Source: Paracoccaceae bacterium (GTDB lineage: Bacteria > Pseudomonadota > Alphaproteobacteria > Rhodobacterales > Rhodobacteraceae). Taken from it: a DNA stretch of 64,000 nt. How positions within the stretch are numbered: position 1 is the first letter of the stretch; each line of letters opens with the position of its first letter. A program made the position numbers and the translations under genes. A model generated the notes under the pieces. It did no database searches and was not told the DNA's origin. It saw nothing but the letters and a program-made list of their open reading frames with translations. The stretch is from assembly GCA_014654775.1 (NCBI GenBank), contig JACVZW010000020.1:1-64000 (forward strand), read 5' to 3'. Below, piece by piece: positions 1-9,334 of the stretch.

Positions 1-774
1 GCCACATGGAACATCAATTCCGTCCGCCTGCGCGAAGGTCTGGTGGCCCGCCTGATGCGGGAAGAGGCGCCCGATATCCTCTGCCTGCAGGAATGCAAAA
101 GCCCGGTGGACAAGATCCCGCTCGAGTCGTTTCACGCGCTTGGCTATGCCCATATCGTGGCGCGCGGGCAAAAGGGCTATAACGGCGTGGCGATCCTGTC
201 CAAGCTGCCGCTTGAGGATGCGGGATCAGAGGATTTCGCAGATCTCGGCCATGCGCGCCATGTCGCGGCGCGGCTGGACAACGGGGTGGTGATCCACAAC
301 TGCTATGTCCCTGCGGGCGGCGATATTCCGGATCGGGCCGAGAATGAGAAGTTCGGCCAGAAACTCGACTACCTGACCCACCTGCGCGACCATTTCCACG
401 GGCAGCGCCCCGCGAAATCCATCCTTGTCGGCGATCTGAACATCGCCCCGCGCGAGGATGACGTGTGGTCGCACAAGCAGCTTCTGAAGATCGTCAGCCA
501 CACGCCGATCGAGGTGGAGCATCTGGGCGCGGCGCAGGATGCCGGGGCTTGGGTCGACATCACGCGGCAGGACATCCCATCCGGCCTGCTCTATTCGTGG
601 TGGTCCTATCGCGCGGCGGATTGGGATGCGGCGGACAAGGGGCGCAGGCTGGATCACATCTGGGCCACGCCGGATATCGCGGGGGCCGCGCATGGCAGCC
701 GCATCCTGCGGCCCTGCCGGGGCTGGGAACAGCCGTCGGACCATGTGCCGGTCTTCGCGACCTTCGACCTCTGA
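1..774 (+). CDS. xthA: Exodeoxyribonuclease III (5' end outside the window)
   Basis: Base-excision repair enzyme: AP endonuclease and 3'-5' exonuclease on double-stranded DNA. The frame is open from base 1 and already reads ATWNINSVR, the motif that normally follows two to four residues at the start of this family, so only the first few codons are missing. A conserved glutamate lies in LQECK (about residue 31 of the visible part), followed by GDLNIAP and the C-terminal SDHVPV with the catalytic His near residue 248. The visible 257 residues match the usual length of about 260. An internal GTG at 43 should not be taken as the start, because the upstream frame encodes the conserved N-terminus. 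Confident on family; the true start is not visible. Confidence 0.95.
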   Translation, partial: ATWNINSVRLREGLVARLMREEAPDILCLQECKSPVDKIPLESFHALGYAHIVARGQKGYNGVAILSKLPLEDAGSEDFADLGHARHVAARLDNGVVIHNCYVPAGGDIPDRAENEKFGQKLDYLTHLRDHFHGQRPAKSILVGDLNIAPREDDVWSHKQLLKIVSHTPIEVEHLGAAQDAGAWVDITRQDIPSGLLYSWWSYRAADWDAADKGRRLDHIWATPDIAGAAHGSRILRPCRGWEQPSDHVPVFATFDL

Positions 775-835
775 TCCCCTTTCGCGTGGCCGTGGTTCTG
801 CTAAGTGAACCGAAACGGCAAGACGGAGCCTGCGG

Positions 836-1066
836 GTGCTGAACTACCTGATGCTGCGCGACACCCGCCCCCGGCCCCGGTTCTATCGGGTGGAGGTGAG
901 TTACAACCTCTTTGGCGAGTATTCGGTGCTGCGGGAATGGGGCCAGCGCGGCAAGCGCGGGCAGGCGCTGCTGGTGTGGTTTTCCAACCTGCGCGAGGCC
1001 TGTCTTGCGGCGGAACGCTGGCGCAAGCGGGCAGGGCGGCGCGGCTATCGCGCCACGGAAGGATAA
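836..1066 (+). CDS. Small WGR-domain protein
   Basis: A 76-residue basic protein that consists almost entirely of a WGR domain. The signature REWGQRGKRGQ sits mid-protein, after an aromatic-rich strand (FYRVEVSYNLFGEY). WGR domains occur in PARP-type proteins and in many small bacterial proteins, where they are thought to bind nucleic acid; the role of the free-standing bacterial form is not established. The start used here is GTG at 836; an in-frame ATG at 851 would give 71 residues and also keeps the whole domain. It ends three bases before the downstream saccharopine dehydrogenase gene, so the two are probably co-transcribed, although I know of no functional link. Confidence 0.75.
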   Translation: MLNYLMLRDTRPRPRFYRVEVSYNLFGEYSVLREWGQRGKRGQALLVWFSNLREACLAAERWRKRAGRRGYRATEG

Positions 1067-1069
1067 GAC

Positions 1070-2119
1070 ATGACGCATCTTTGGGTCCGGGCGGAACAGC
1101 GCCCCAATGAGGAACGGGTGGGGCTGACGCCCGAAGGCGCAGCGGCGCTGGTCAAGGCGGGGCTGCGTGTCTCGGTCGAAGAGTCGTCGGTCCGTGCCAT
1201 CCCGATCGACGGCTACCGCGCGGCGGGATGCGAGATCGTGGCCGAAAACCTGTGGCCCCAAGCCCCGCGCGACGCGATCATCTTCGGCCTGAAGGAGCTG
1301 CCCGAGGATGGCACGCCGCTGGCCCACCGCCACATCATGTTCGGCCATGCCTATAAGGGCCAGCCTGCCGGGCGCGAACTGCTGAAGCGGTTCAAGGCCG
1401 GGGGTGGGACGCTTTACGATCTGGAATATCTGGTGGACGAGGCCGGGCGGCGTGTCGCGGCCTTTGGCTATTGGGCGGGCTTTGCCGGGGCGGCCGTGTC
1501 CCTCAAATGCTGGGCGGCGCAGCAACGCGGCGGCATAGCAGGGCCGGTGGCCAAGTATCCCGGCCGCGCCGCGCTGATTGCCGATCTGGAGCGCGAGATG
1601 GCAGGCATGCCCCGCCCCCGCGCCATCGTCATCGGCGCCTTGGGTCGCGTCGGGACCGGGGCGTCGGACCTGTGCACCCAGATGGGGGTGGCGGTCACCA
1701 AATGGGACATGGCCGAAACCGCCAGCGGCGGCCCGTTCCCAGAGGTTCTGGAGCATGAGATTTTTCTCAACTGCATCCTCGCCCGCCCCGGCTGCCCGGT
1801 CTTCGTGCCGGCCAGTGCCAAGACCGATGCGCGCAAGCTGACCGTGATCGGGGATATCGCCTGCGACCCGACCTCTGACTTCTCGCCCATCAAGGTCTAT
1901 GACCGCGCGACGGATTGGGACGCGCCCGCACTGCGCGTGGCGGATCGGCCGCCGCTGGACGTGACGGCGATCGACAACCTGCCCTCGCTTCTGCCGGTGG
2001 AAAGCAGCGAGGATTACGCAGGCCAGCTGTTGCCCAGCCTTCTGACGCTGACCGACCTTTCGGCGGGTGTCTGGGGCCGGGCGAGGGCGGAATACGACCG
2101 GCATATCGCCACGCTGTGA
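1070..2119 (+). CDS. Saccharopine dehydrogenase, lysine-forming type
   Basis: Predicted NAD-dependent saccharopine dehydrogenase of the yeast Lys1 / plant LKR type, which interconverts lysine plus 2-oxoglutarate and saccharopine. The 349-residue protein has the alanine-dehydrogenase-like N-terminal fold (WVRAEQRPNEERVGLTPEGA) and a central nucleotide-binding segment (VIGALGRVGTGASDLC). Family length is about 350-370. The ATG lies three bases after the WGR gene. A second saccharopine dehydrogenase of the glutamate-forming type follows, which together gives the two halves of the saccharopine route, most likely lysine breakdown to aminoadipate semialdehyde in this lineage. The direction of flux is inferred, not shown by sequence. 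Confidence 0.88.
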   Translation: MTHLWVRAEQRPNEERVGLTPEGAAALVKAGLRVSVEESSVRAIPIDGYRAAGCEIVAENLWPQAPRDAIIFGLKELPEDGTPLAHRHIMFGHAYKGQPAGRELLKRFKAGGGTLYDLEYLVDEAGRRVAAFGYWAGFAGAAVSLKCWAAQQRGGIAGPVAKYPGRAALIADLEREMAGMPRPRAIVIGALGRVGTGASDLCTQMGVAVTKWDMAETASGGPFPEVLEHEIFLNCILARPGCPVFVPASAKTDARKLTVIGDIACDPTSDFSPIKVYDRATDWDAPALRVADRPPLDVTAIDNLPSLLPVESSEDYAGQLLPSLLTLTDLSAGVWGRARAEYDRHIATL

Positions 2120-2129
2120 CGCAATAGGA

Positions 2130-2173
2130 CAAATTCCTTCGAAGGAATTTGCAAAAATCTTCGAAGATTTTTG
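2130..2173. repeat. Double palindrome with TTCGAA centres, copy 1
   Basis: Two perfect 22-base palindromes abut with no spacer: 2130-2151 (arm CAAATTCCTTC) and 2152-2173 (arm CAAAAATCTTC), both centred on TTCGAA. The element lies between the two saccharopine dehydrogenase genes. It overlaps by one base a short GC hairpin at 2173-2189 (GCGGGGC-AAA-GCCCCGC), just upstream of the ribosome binding site of the second gene. A homologous pair occurs at 20877-20920 with different arm bases that still pair. It could act as a partial terminator, an mRNA stabiliser or a protein-binding dyad. Confidence 0.9.
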
Positions 2174-2205
2174 CGGGGCAAAGCCCCGCGCGGGAGGATG
2201 AAGAG

Positions 2206-3354
2206 ATGACGATCCATTGGTGCGGAACGGGACTGTCCTCGGTGCCGGGGCTGCGGCGGCTGATCGAGGGCGGCCACAAGGTGGTGGTGTGGAACCGCAC
2301 CGTAGAAAAGGCGCGCGAGGCGGTGGGGGACCTGACGCAGGACATCCGCGCCTACAGTCTTGAGGCGCTGACCGCCGCGCTCGCCCCGGGTGACGTGGCC
2401 ATCTCCATGCTGCCTGCGGATCAGCATGTCAGCATCGCCAAGGCCTGTCTGGCCAAGGGGGCGCATTTCGTCTCGTCTTCCTACATCGCGCCGGAAATGC
2501 GGGCGCTGGACGCGGAGTTCCGCGACAAGGGCCTGTGTTCCGTGAACGAAGTGGGTCTCGACCCCGGCATCGACCATCTGATGGCGCATGATCTTGTCGC
2601 CCGCTATCGCGCGTCGGGGGCCTATGACGCGAAGAACGTCCTCTCTTTCACCTCCTATTGCGGCGGGGTGCCCAAGATCCCGAACGCCTTCCGCTACAAG
2701 TTCAGCTGGTCGCCGCTGGGCGTGCTCAAGGCGCTGCGGTCACCCTCGCGGTCCCTGCGGAATTTCAGCGAACTCAGGGTGAACCGCCCTTGGGATGCGA
2801 TCACCGCCTATGATGCGCCGCTGCCCAGCCCCGAAAGCTTTGAGGTTTATCCCAACCGGGACAGCTATCCTTTCATGACGGATTACCGTTTCGATCCCGA
2901 CTGGCAGGTGAAGGATTTCGTGCGCGGCACGATCCGGCTGAACGGCTGGGCCGAAGCCTGGGGTCCTGTCTTCCGCGAGATCGAGACGCTGGAAGGCCCC
3001 GCAGGCGATGCCCGTCTGGCCGAGATGGCCGCGCAGTTCTGGGCCGAGAATTCCTATGACGAAGGCGAGCCCGACCGCGTGGTCCTCTTCGTCTCGCTCA
3101 AGGCTGAACGCGACGGGCGGGTGGTCTGGCACGAGGAATGGGCGATGGATGCCTGGGGCGATGCGCGCGGCACCGCGATGGCGCGGCTGGTGTCCGTCCC
3201 CGTCTCTTTCGCCGTCGAATCGGTGCTGACGCGCGAGATCGCGGCAGGCGTCCATGCCGCGCCGCATGACCCCAAGCTCATCGACAAGTGGATGGGCCAG
3301 ATCCGCAGCCTTGCCCAATATCTGGAACGTGTCGATCATGTATCGGCGCGCTGA
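2206..3354 (+). CDS. Saccharopine dehydrogenase, glutamate-forming type
   Basis: Predicted NAD(P)-dependent enzyme of the Lys9/SDH family that links saccharopine to glutamate and 2-aminoadipate 6-semialdehyde. The 382-residue protein starts with a Rossmann segment (MTIHWCGTGLSSVPGL), carries the strongly conserved NEVGLDPGIDHLMA motif, and has the C-terminal catalytic domain of the family. The start at 2206 is chosen because GGGAGG and GAAGAG lie just upstream. A longer frame back to 2149 would have to translate through the palindromic element and a GC hairpin, and has no ribosome site. Same strand as the lysine-forming enzyme, 86 bases downstream, so they may be an operon partly uncoupled by the palindromes. 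Confidence 0.87.
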   Translation: MTIHWCGTGLSSVPGLRRLIEGGHKVVVWNRTVEKAREAVGDLTQDIRAYSLEALTAALAPGDVAISMLPADQHVSIAKACLAKGAHFVSSSYIAPEMRALDAEFRDKGLCSVNEVGLDPGIDHLMAHDLVARYRASGAYDAKNVLSFTSYCGGVPKIPNAFRYKFSWSPLGVLKALRSPSRSLRNFSELRVNRPWDAITAYDAPLPSPESFEVYPNRDSYPFMTDYRFDPDWQVKDFVRGTIRLNGWAEAWGPVFREIETLEGPAGDARLAEMAAQFWAENSYDEGEPDRVVLFVSLKAERDGRVVWHEEWAMDAWGDARGTAMARLVSVPVSFAVESVLTREIAAGVHAAPHDPKLIDKWMGQIRSLAQYLERVDHVSAR

Positions 3355-3454
3355 CAGGCGCGCTTGTGAGGTGACAGAAACCGCCCCTCGCGGATAGGAT
3401 GGCTGCCAAGACTCGGGCGCAGGAACCGGGCGTGCAGTAGGATACAGGCGAGGC

Positions 3455-5179
3455 ATGGCCGTCATCACAGGTGACAGACCGACCGGGTCGCTGGGCAACC
3501 GCTTCGCCGTCTGGCGGGCGGGGCTGGCGCGCGTCGCCACGGCGTTCCGGTCGCAGCCCGAACCGCGCTCCATCGGCCTGTTTGCGCGCGGGCGGCAGCT
3601 TGTGGCCGGCAACTTCCTCTTCGCTGGCAAGCTGGTACAGGCGCCGGCCAGTTCCATCTGGGACATCACCGCGCCCGATAAGGCCTTCGCCGCCGAATTG
3701 CAGGGCTTTCTCTGGCTGGACGATCTCGCCGCCGTGGGCGACGGCATGGCGCGCAAGCGTGCGCAGGACTGGACCTACGCTTGGATCGACCGCTTCGGCA
3801 CCGGGCAGGGGCCGGGCTGGACACCCGATCTGACGGGGCGGCGGCTGATCCGCTGGATCAATCATGCCGTCCTCCTGCTGCAGGGGCAGGACAAAGCCCG
3901 GTCCAAGACCTATTTCCGCGCCGTCACGGTGCAGACCCATTACCTCGCCCGCCGCTGGATGCGCGCCGCCCCCGGCCTGCCGCGATTCGAGGCGTTGACC
4001 GGCCTGATCGTGGCGGGTCTGGCACTGGAGGGGAAGGCCAAGCTGGTCAAGACAGCGGTGGCGGCACTGGCCCGCGATTGTCGCGGCCAGATCGACGCGG
4101 GCGGCGGTATCCCCACCCGCAACCCCGAAGAACTGCTGGAAGTGCTGACCCTGCTCAACTGGGCGGCGCAGGCGCTGGAAGAGGCGGGGCGCGAGGTTCC
4201 GCTGGATGTGGCCACCGCCATCGGGCGGATCGTGCCCACCCTGCGCGCGCTGCGCCATGCTGATGGCGGGCTGGCGCGCTTTCATGGTGGCGGGCGCGGG
4301 ATCGAAGGGCGGCTCGATGCCGCGCTGGCCGCATCGGGCGTGCGTGGCGCGGCGGTGCATGGCGTACCGGCCATGGGCTTCGTTCGGCTGGCCTCGGGGC
4401 GATCCACCGTCATCCTAGACGCCGCCGCCCCGCCGCATGGCCGCGCAGGCGGCGAGGCACATGCCTCCACGCTCAGCTTCGAACTCACCTCGGGCCGCCG
4501 CCCCCTCATCGTCAGCTGCGGCTCCGGCCGCCCTTTCGGCGAGGATTGGACGCTGGCCGGACGCGCCACCGCCTCGCATTCCACGCTGTCGATCGACGGG
4601 TCCTCTTCGTCGCGGCTGGGCAAGGGCAGCGATGATTTTGGCGCGCGGGCTGCGGTGATCACGCTGCAGCATTCCGCCGATCATCATGGCCAGACCGTTT
4701 CCGCCGCGCAGGATGGCTGGCGCGCGAGCCTTGGCCTGATTCATTCGCGTATCCTGACGCTTGATGCGCAGGGGCGGCGGCTGACGGGAACCGACATGGT
4801 CTATGTCCATGCCGCATCCGATCAGCGGCGGCTGGAAGCGGTGCGCAGCCAGCGCCCCGAAGGCGTGGCTGCATCGATCCGTTTCCACCTGCACCCGGAT
4901 GTGGATGCCCGGCTCGATATGGGCGGCAATGCCGTGTCCATGGCGCTGAAATCCGGGGAAATCTGGGTCTTCCGTCATGACGGCGTCGGAAAACTGGCGC
5001 TGGATGCATCGGTTTATCTGGAAAAAGGGCGTTTGCAGCCCCGCGCCACGCGGCAGATCGTCCTTTCCGCGCCGGTCAGTGGGGTGGAATTGCGGATCGG
5101 CTGGACCTTGGCCAAGGCACAGGATACTCCGCTGGCCATCCGCGACCTCGACCGCGAGGAGTTGGCGGTTCCTGTCTGA
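3455..5179 (+). CDS. Heparinase II/III family protein
   Basis: A 574-residue protein with an alpha-helical N-terminal half (alpha/alpha-toroid-like) and, from about residue 310, the beta-rich C-terminal heparinase II/III-like domain containing [13 protein letters not shown] and later [13 protein letters not shown]. Characterised relatives are polysaccharide lyases acting on uronic-acid polymers; members in Rhodobacterales next to purH have no defined substrate that I know of. I see no clear N-terminal signal peptide, which is unusual for a lyase of an extracellular polymer. The ATG at 3455 has only a weak upstream GGCGAGG. purH follows 23 bases later on the same strand. Confidence 0.8.
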   Translation: MAVITGDRPTGSLGNRFAVWRAGLARVATAFRSQPEPRSIGLFARGRQLVAGNFLFAGKLVQAPASSIWDITAPDKAFAAELQGFLWLDDLAAVGDGMARKRAQDWTYAWIDRFGTGQGPGWTPDLTGRRLIRWINHAVLLLQGQDKARSKTYFRAVTVQTHYLARRWMRAAPGLPRFEALTGLIVAGLALEGKAKLVKTAVAALARDCRGQIDAGGGIPTRNPEELLEVLTLLNWAAQALEEAGREVPLDVATAIGRIVPTLRALRHADGGLARFHGGGRGIEGRLDAALAASGVRGAAVHGVPAMGFVRLASGRSTVILDAAAPPHGRAGGEAHASTLSFELTSGRRPLIVSCGSGRPFGEDWTLAGRATASHSTLSIDGSSSSRLGKGSDDFGARAAVITLQHSADHHGQTVSAAQDGWRASLGLIHSRILTLDAQGRRLTGTDMVYVHAASDQRRLEAVRSQRPEGVAASIRFHLHPDVDARLDMGGNAVSMALKSGEIWVFRHDGVGKLALDASVYLEKGRLQPRATRQIVLSAPVSGVELRIGWTLAKAQDTPLAIRDLDREELAVPV

Positions 5180-5202
5180 CCTGTTGCCTTGGGGGTTCTG
5201 CA

Positions 5203-6789
5203 ATGACCAACCTCGTTCCGATCGGACGCGCGCTGATCTCGGTCTCCGACAAGTCCGGTCTGCTCGATCTTGCCCGCGCCCTTGCGGCACGGGGGGTGGA
5301 ACTGATCTCGACAGGCGGCACCTCCGGGATGCTGCGCACGGCGGGGCTGAAGGTGCGCGACGTGTCCGACGTGACCGGTTTCCCCGAGATGATGGATGGA
5401 CGGGTCAAGACGCTGCACCCCAATGTGCATGGCGCGCTGCTGGCGCTGCGGGACGATGACGAACACCTTTTGGCCATGGCCGCGCATGGGATCGAACCCA
5501 TCGACCTGCTGATCGTGAACCTCTACCCGTTCGAAGAGACCGTCGCCAAAGGCGCCGATCACGCCACCTGTATCGAGAACATCGATATTGGCGGCCCCGC
5601 CATGATCCGCGCCGCATCGAAGAACCACCGTTTCGTCACCGTCGTCACCGATCCTGCGGATTACCAGCCGCTGATGGACCAACTTGCCGCGCATGACGGG
5701 GCCACGACGCTGGCTTTCCGGCAGAAGATGGCGCTGACCGCCTATTCCCGCACCGCCGCCTATGACGCCGCCGTGTCCGGCTGGCTTGCTGGCGAGATCG
5801 GTGAAACCGCGCCGCGCTATCGCGCCTTTGCGGGCAAACTGGCCCAAGGCCTGCGCTATGGCGAGAACCCGCATCAGGGCGCAGCCTTCTACGTGGATGG
5901 CTCGCGCCGCGAAGGGGTGGCCACGGCGCGGCAGTGGCAGGGCAAGGAACTCTCCTACAACAACATCAACGACACCGACGCGGCCTTCGAACTGGTCGCG
6001 GAATTCGGCGGTGGCGCGCCCGCCTGCGCGATCATCAAGCACGCCAATCCCTGCGGCGTGGCCACCGGCGCCACTTTGGCCGAGGCCTACGCCCGCGCCT
6101 ATGACTGCGACCGCACCTCGGCCTTCGGCGGCATCGTCGCGCTGAACCATCCGCTGGATGCCGCGACGGCGGAAAAGATCACCGAGATCTTCACTGAAGT
6201 CGTCATCGCCCCCGGCGCGTCGGACGAGGCGAAGGCGATCTTCGCCGCCAAGAAGAACCTGCGCCTGCTGACCACCGCCGCTCTGCCTGATCCGAAATCG
6301 AAAGGTCTGGCCTTCAAGCAGGTGGCGGGCGGCTTTCTTGCGCAGGACCGCGACGCGGGCAGCCTGCGGCCCGCCGATCTGAAGGTCGTCACGAAACGCG
6401 CCCCGACCGAGGCCGAGATGGCCGATCTACTCTTCGCTTGGAAAGTGGCGAAGCATGTGAAATCCAACGCAATCATCTATGTGAAGGATGGCGCGACCGT
6501 GGGCGTCGGTGCGGGCCAGATGAGCCGGATCGACAGCACCCGCATCGCCGCCCGCAAATCGCAGGACATGGCTGAGTCGCTGGGTCTGTCCCAGCCGCTC
6601 ACCCATGGGTCGGTGGTGGCCTCCGACGCCTTCTTCCCCTTCGCCGATGGCCTGCTTGCGGCGGCCGAGGCCGGGGCGACCGCCATCATCCAGCCCGGCG
6701 GTTCCATGCGGGATGACGAGGTGATCGCGGCGGCCGATGCGGCGGGGCTGGCCATGATCTTCACCGGCATGCGTCATTTCCGGCATTGA
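5203..6789 (+). CDS. purH: Bifunctional AICAR transformylase / IMP cyclohydrolase
   Basis: Catalyses the last two steps of de novo purine synthesis: formylation of AICAR by 10-formyl-tetrahydrofolate and ring closure to IMP. The 528-residue length is typical. The N-terminal MGS-like cyclohydrolase domain begins [16 protein letters not shown] and contains TGGTSGMLR and [12 protein letters not shown]. The transformylase half shows [10 protein letters not shown], the catalytic Lys-His in IKHANPCG, and the family's C-terminal [14 protein letters not shown]. It starts 23 bases after the heparinase-like gene and ends 13 bases before lspA, so a read-through transcript is likely. Confidence 0.98.
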   Translation: MTNLVPIGRALISVSDKSGLLDLARALAARGVELISTGGTSGMLRTAGLKVRDVSDVTGFPEMMDGRVKTLHPNVHGALLALRDDDEHLLAMAAHGIEPIDLLIVNLYPFEETVAKGADHATCIENIDIGGPAMIRAASKNHRFVTVVTDPADYQPLMDQLAAHDGATTLAFRQKMALTAYSRTAAYDAAVSGWLAGEIGETAPRYRAFAGKLAQGLRYGENPHQGAAFYVDGSRREGVATARQWQGKELSYNNINDTDAAFELVAEFGGGAPACAIIKHANPCGVATGATLAEAYARAYDCDRTSAFGGIVALNHPLDAATAEKITEIFTEVVIAPGASDEAKAIFAAKKNLRLLTTAALPDPKSKGLAFKQVAGGFLAQDRDAGSLRPADLKVVTKRAPTEAEMADLLFAWKVAKHVKSNAIIYVKDGATVGVGAGQMSRIDSTRIAARKSQDMAESLGLSQPLTHGSVVASDAFFPFADGLLAAAEAGATAIIQPGGSMRDDEVIAAADAAGLAMIFTGMRHFRH

Positions 6790-6802
6790 ACGGGGGCAGG
6801 GG

Positions 6803-7309
6803 ATGAAGACAGCCGCCATCACCGCCACCATCATCTTCGTGCTGGATCAGGTCAGCAAGGTCGCCATCGTCCATGGCCTGAACCTGATCGAACGCGGGGT
6901 GATCGAGGTCGCGCCGCCCTTCCTGACTTTCCGCATGGCGTGGAACCGGGGGGTGAATTTCGGCCTTCTCGCCCATGATGCCGATTTCATGCGCTGGATT
7001 CTCATCGCCGTCGCCTTGGCCATTTCCGCTTGGGTCTGGCTCTGGGTTCGGCGCGAGGAACCGGGGCGCTGGGCGCAGATTTCGGCGGGTCTTCTGGTGG
7101 GCGGCGCGTTGGGCAACGTGATCGACCGCGTGATCTATGGCGCTGTGGCGGATTTCCTGAACATGTCCTGCTGCGGGATCGAAAACCCCTATGCCTTCAA
7201 CGTGGCCGATATCTCGATCTTTGCAGGAGCCATCGGTCTGATCTTCTTCACCGGCGGATCGAATGACGGGCAAGCGGGCGGTGGCCGAGGCAAGGGAAAG
7301 ACCCCGTGA
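6803..7309 (+). CDS. lspA: Lipoprotein signal peptidase (signal peptidase II)
   Basis: Integral inner-membrane aspartyl protease that removes the signal peptide of diacylglyceryl-modified prolipoproteins. The 168-residue protein has four hydrophobic segments. Catalytic aspartates are in the conserved blocks GNVIDRV (about residue 106) and FNVADISIF (about residue 134), and NRGVNFG represents the third family motif. It follows purH closely with GGGGCAGGGG before the ATG. The next gene encodes a lipoprotein, an apt neighbour because LspA would process it. The C-terminal tail is rich in Gly, Lys and Arg and is probably cytoplasmic. Confidence 0.96.
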   Translation: MKTAAITATIIFVLDQVSKVAIVHGLNLIERGVIEVAPPFLTFRMAWNRGVNFGLLAHDADFMRWILIAVALAISAWVWLWVRREEPGRWAQISAGLLVGGALGNVIDRVIYGAVADFLNMSCCGIENPYAFNVADISIFAGAIGLIFFTGGSNDGQAGGGRGKGKTP

Positions 7310-7361
7310 CGCGCGCCGCGACATGCGCTAAGACGGGGCAAGACGGTTGACGGAGGCAGGC

Positions 7362-7901
7362 ATGCAGGCACCACGGCGTTTCCCCGCCATCGCTCTGGCG
7401 ATGGTGATGACGCTTGCGGCATGCGGCAATGGCGACACCGTGCCTTCGCTGATGAATGTCCGGTCCACCACCGCAGGCCCTGACGAATTCGGGATCATCC
7501 CGCCCAAGCCGCTGGAAATGCCCGAAGACCTTGCCGCGCTGCCGGAACCCACCCCGGGCGCGGGCAACCGCACCGACCGCAACCCGAACGCCGAAGCCAT
7601 TGCCGCGCTCGGCGGCAACCCTGCCGTCACGCAAGGCGTCAACAGTGCGCATGGCGGCCTTTACGCCCATGCCGCGCGCTATGGCGTGACGCAGGGCATT
7701 CGCGAAACGCTGGCTGCCGAAGACCTTGAATACCGCCGCGAAAACGACGGGCGCCTGCTGGAGCGGGTCTTCAACGTGAATGTCTATTACCGTGCCTATG
7801 CGGCCCAATCGCTCGACCAGCATGCCGAATTGTGGCGCTGGCGTCAGGCGGGCGTGCGCACGCCCTCGGCCCCGCCGCCGCAGCCCGGCGAAGGCGAGTA
7901 A
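7362..7901 (+). CDS. DUF3035 lipoprotein, BamF-like
   Basis: Predicted outer-membrane lipoprotein of the DUF3035 family, described in alphaproteobacteria as a component (BamF) of the beta-barrel assembly machine. The protein has an N-terminal signal peptide with lipobox LAAC (Cys about residue 21), followed by the family motif DEFGIIPPKPLEMPEDLAALP and a region rich in Pro, Asn and Gly. The start is the ATG at 7362, with GGAGG nine bases upstream; an in-frame TTG at 7347 has no such support. It sits between lspA and two secreted M16 peptidases, giving an envelope-related run. The family call is firm; the BamF role rests on homology only. Confidence 0.78.
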   Translation: MQAPRRFPAIALAMVMTLAACGNGDTVPSLMNVRSTTAGPDEFGIIPPKPLEMPEDLAALPEPTPGAGNRTDRNPNAEAIAALGGNPAVTQGVNSAHGGLYAHAARYGVTQGIRETLAAEDLEYRRENDGRLLERVFNVNVYYRAYAAQSLDQHAELWRWRQAGVRTPSAPPPQPGEGE

Positions 7902-7908
7902 CAAGCGC

Positions 7909-7935
7909 GTAGGGGCGGGTTGAACCCGCCGCCCC
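7909..7935. repeat. GTAGG-type intergenic inverted repeat, imperfect
   Basis: Reads GTAGGGGCGGGTT, then AACCCGCCGCCCC after a one-base centre. The arms pair with a three-base bulge. It lies 8 bases after the stop of the BamF-like gene and before the M16 peptidase gene. It resembles the perfect GTAGG...CCTAC palindromes at 24270, 30071 and 50849, but lacks the closing CCTAC. Likely a terminator-like or REP-like hairpin. Confidence 0.6.
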
Positions 7936-7993
7936 ATCGGTCCACCTTCCTGCCGAAGATCACGCCCGTCTCACGGGCCTAGCGGAGCGTCCG

Positions 7994-9334
7994 ATGCCCG
8001 ATTTACGCGGTCTTGCCCTTTCGGCGATGGTCCTTTTCGCCGCAAACCCTCTGCATGCCGAACAGGCCGTGACGGGTTTCGCCCTCGACAACGGTTTGGA
8101 AGTGGTGGTGATCGAAGATCACCGCGCCCCGGTCGTGGTGCAGATGGTCTGGTACCGCGTCGGCGCGGCGGATGAACCCGAAGGCAAATCCGGCATCGCG
8201 CATTTCCTTGAACATCTGATGTTCAAGGGGACCGATGACCTCGGCCCCGGTGAATTCTCGGATATCGTCGAAGCGCAGGGGGGCAGCGACAACGCCTTCA
8301 CCAGCTGGGACTACACCGCCTATTTCCAACGCGTTGCCGCCGATCGCCTTGATCTGATGATGCAGATCGAAGCCGACCGGATGACCGGCCTCGCCATCGC
8401 GCCCGATCAGGTGGATACCGAACGTTCGGTGATCCTTGAAGAACGCAATCAGCGCACCGATACCAGCCCCGGCGCGCTGCTGTCGGAACAGATGCGGGCG
8501 GCGCAATACCTCAACCATCCCTACGGCATCCCGATCATCGGCTGGCGGCATGAGATGGAGGGGCTGACCCGCGAAGATGCGCTGGATTTCTACCGCCGCC
8601 ATTACGCGCCGAACAACGCGATCCTCGTGGTGGCGGGCGACGTGACGCCGGAAGAGGTGCGCGCCCTGGCCGAAAAGCATTACGGTCCGATCCCCGCCGC
8701 GCCCGAGATTGCGCCCCGCCAGCGCGTGTCAGAACCCCCGCAACTGGCCGAACGGCGGCTGACGATGACCGATCCACGCGTGTCCGAACCCTATATCTCG
8801 CGCAGCTATCTGGCCCCCGAACGCGATCCCGGCGACCAGAAAAAGGCCGCCGCACTGACGGTGCTGGCTGAACTTCTGGGCGGCAGCGGCACGACATCGG
8901 TGCTGGCCCGCGCGTTGCAATTCGATCAGCAGAAGGCGGTTTATACGGCGGCCTTCTACGATGGGTCCAGCGTTGATGACTCGACCTTCGGCCTTGTCGT
9001 TGTGCCCACCCCCGACACCTCGCTTTCCGATGCCGAGGCGGCGATGGACGCCGCGATTGCCGATTTCATCGCCAAGGGCCCTGATCCCGCCGATTTGGAG
9101 CGGATCAAGACGCAGGTCCGCGCCGCCGACATCTACGCGCGCGACGATTCCGACGGCCTCGCCCGCCGCTATGGCGAAGGGCTGGCGACTGGTCTGACGC
9201 TGCAGGATGTGAAGGACTGGCCCGATATCCTGAAATCGGTGACGGCCGAAGATGTTGTCGCCGCCGCGACAGAGGTTCTGGACAAGCGCCGCGCCGTAAC
9301 CGGCTGGCTGATGCGCGAGGAGGCCGCCCAATGA
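7994..9334 (+). CDS. M16 family zinc metallopeptidase, catalytic
   Basis: Secreted pitrilysin/processing-peptidase-like protein of 446 residues. An N-terminal signal peptide (AMVLFAANPLHA) is followed by the inverted zinc-binding motif HFLEH, about residues 69-73, within SGIAHFLEHLMFKGT, with the downstream Glu region expected for the third ligand. Its partner gene overlaps by four bases (ATGA) and encodes a homologue without the zinc motif, the usual arrangement of heterodimeric bacterial M16B peptidases. The substrate is unknown; a periplasmic role in peptide clean-up is inferred. Confidence 0.92.
   Translation: MPDLRGLALSAMVLFAANPLHAEQAVTGFALDNGLEVVVIEDHRAPVVVQMVWYRVGAADEPEGKSGIAHFLEHLMFKGTDDLGPGEFSDIVEAQGGSDNAFTSWDYTAYFQRVAADRLDLMMQIEADRMTGLAIAPDQVDTERSVILEERNQRTDTSPGALLSEQMRAAQYLNHPYGIPIIGWRHEMEGLTREDALDFYRRHYAPNNAILVVAGDVTPEEVRALAEKHYGPIPAAPEIAPRQRVSEPPQLAERRLTMTDPRVSEPYISRSYLAPERDPGDQKKAAALTVLAELLGGSGTTSVLARALQFDQQKAVYTAAFYDGSSVDDSTFGLVVVPTPDTSLSDAEAAMDAAIADFIAKGPDPADLERIKTQVRAADIYARDDSDGLARRYGEGLATGLTLQDVKDWPDILKSVTAEDVVAAATEVLDKRRAVTGWLMREEAAQ

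Noticed and set aside
772-806. TGATCC followed by TAAG after xthA, as another RpoE promoter
   Set aside because: Spacer would be 24 bases, too long, and TGATCC overlaps the xthA stop.
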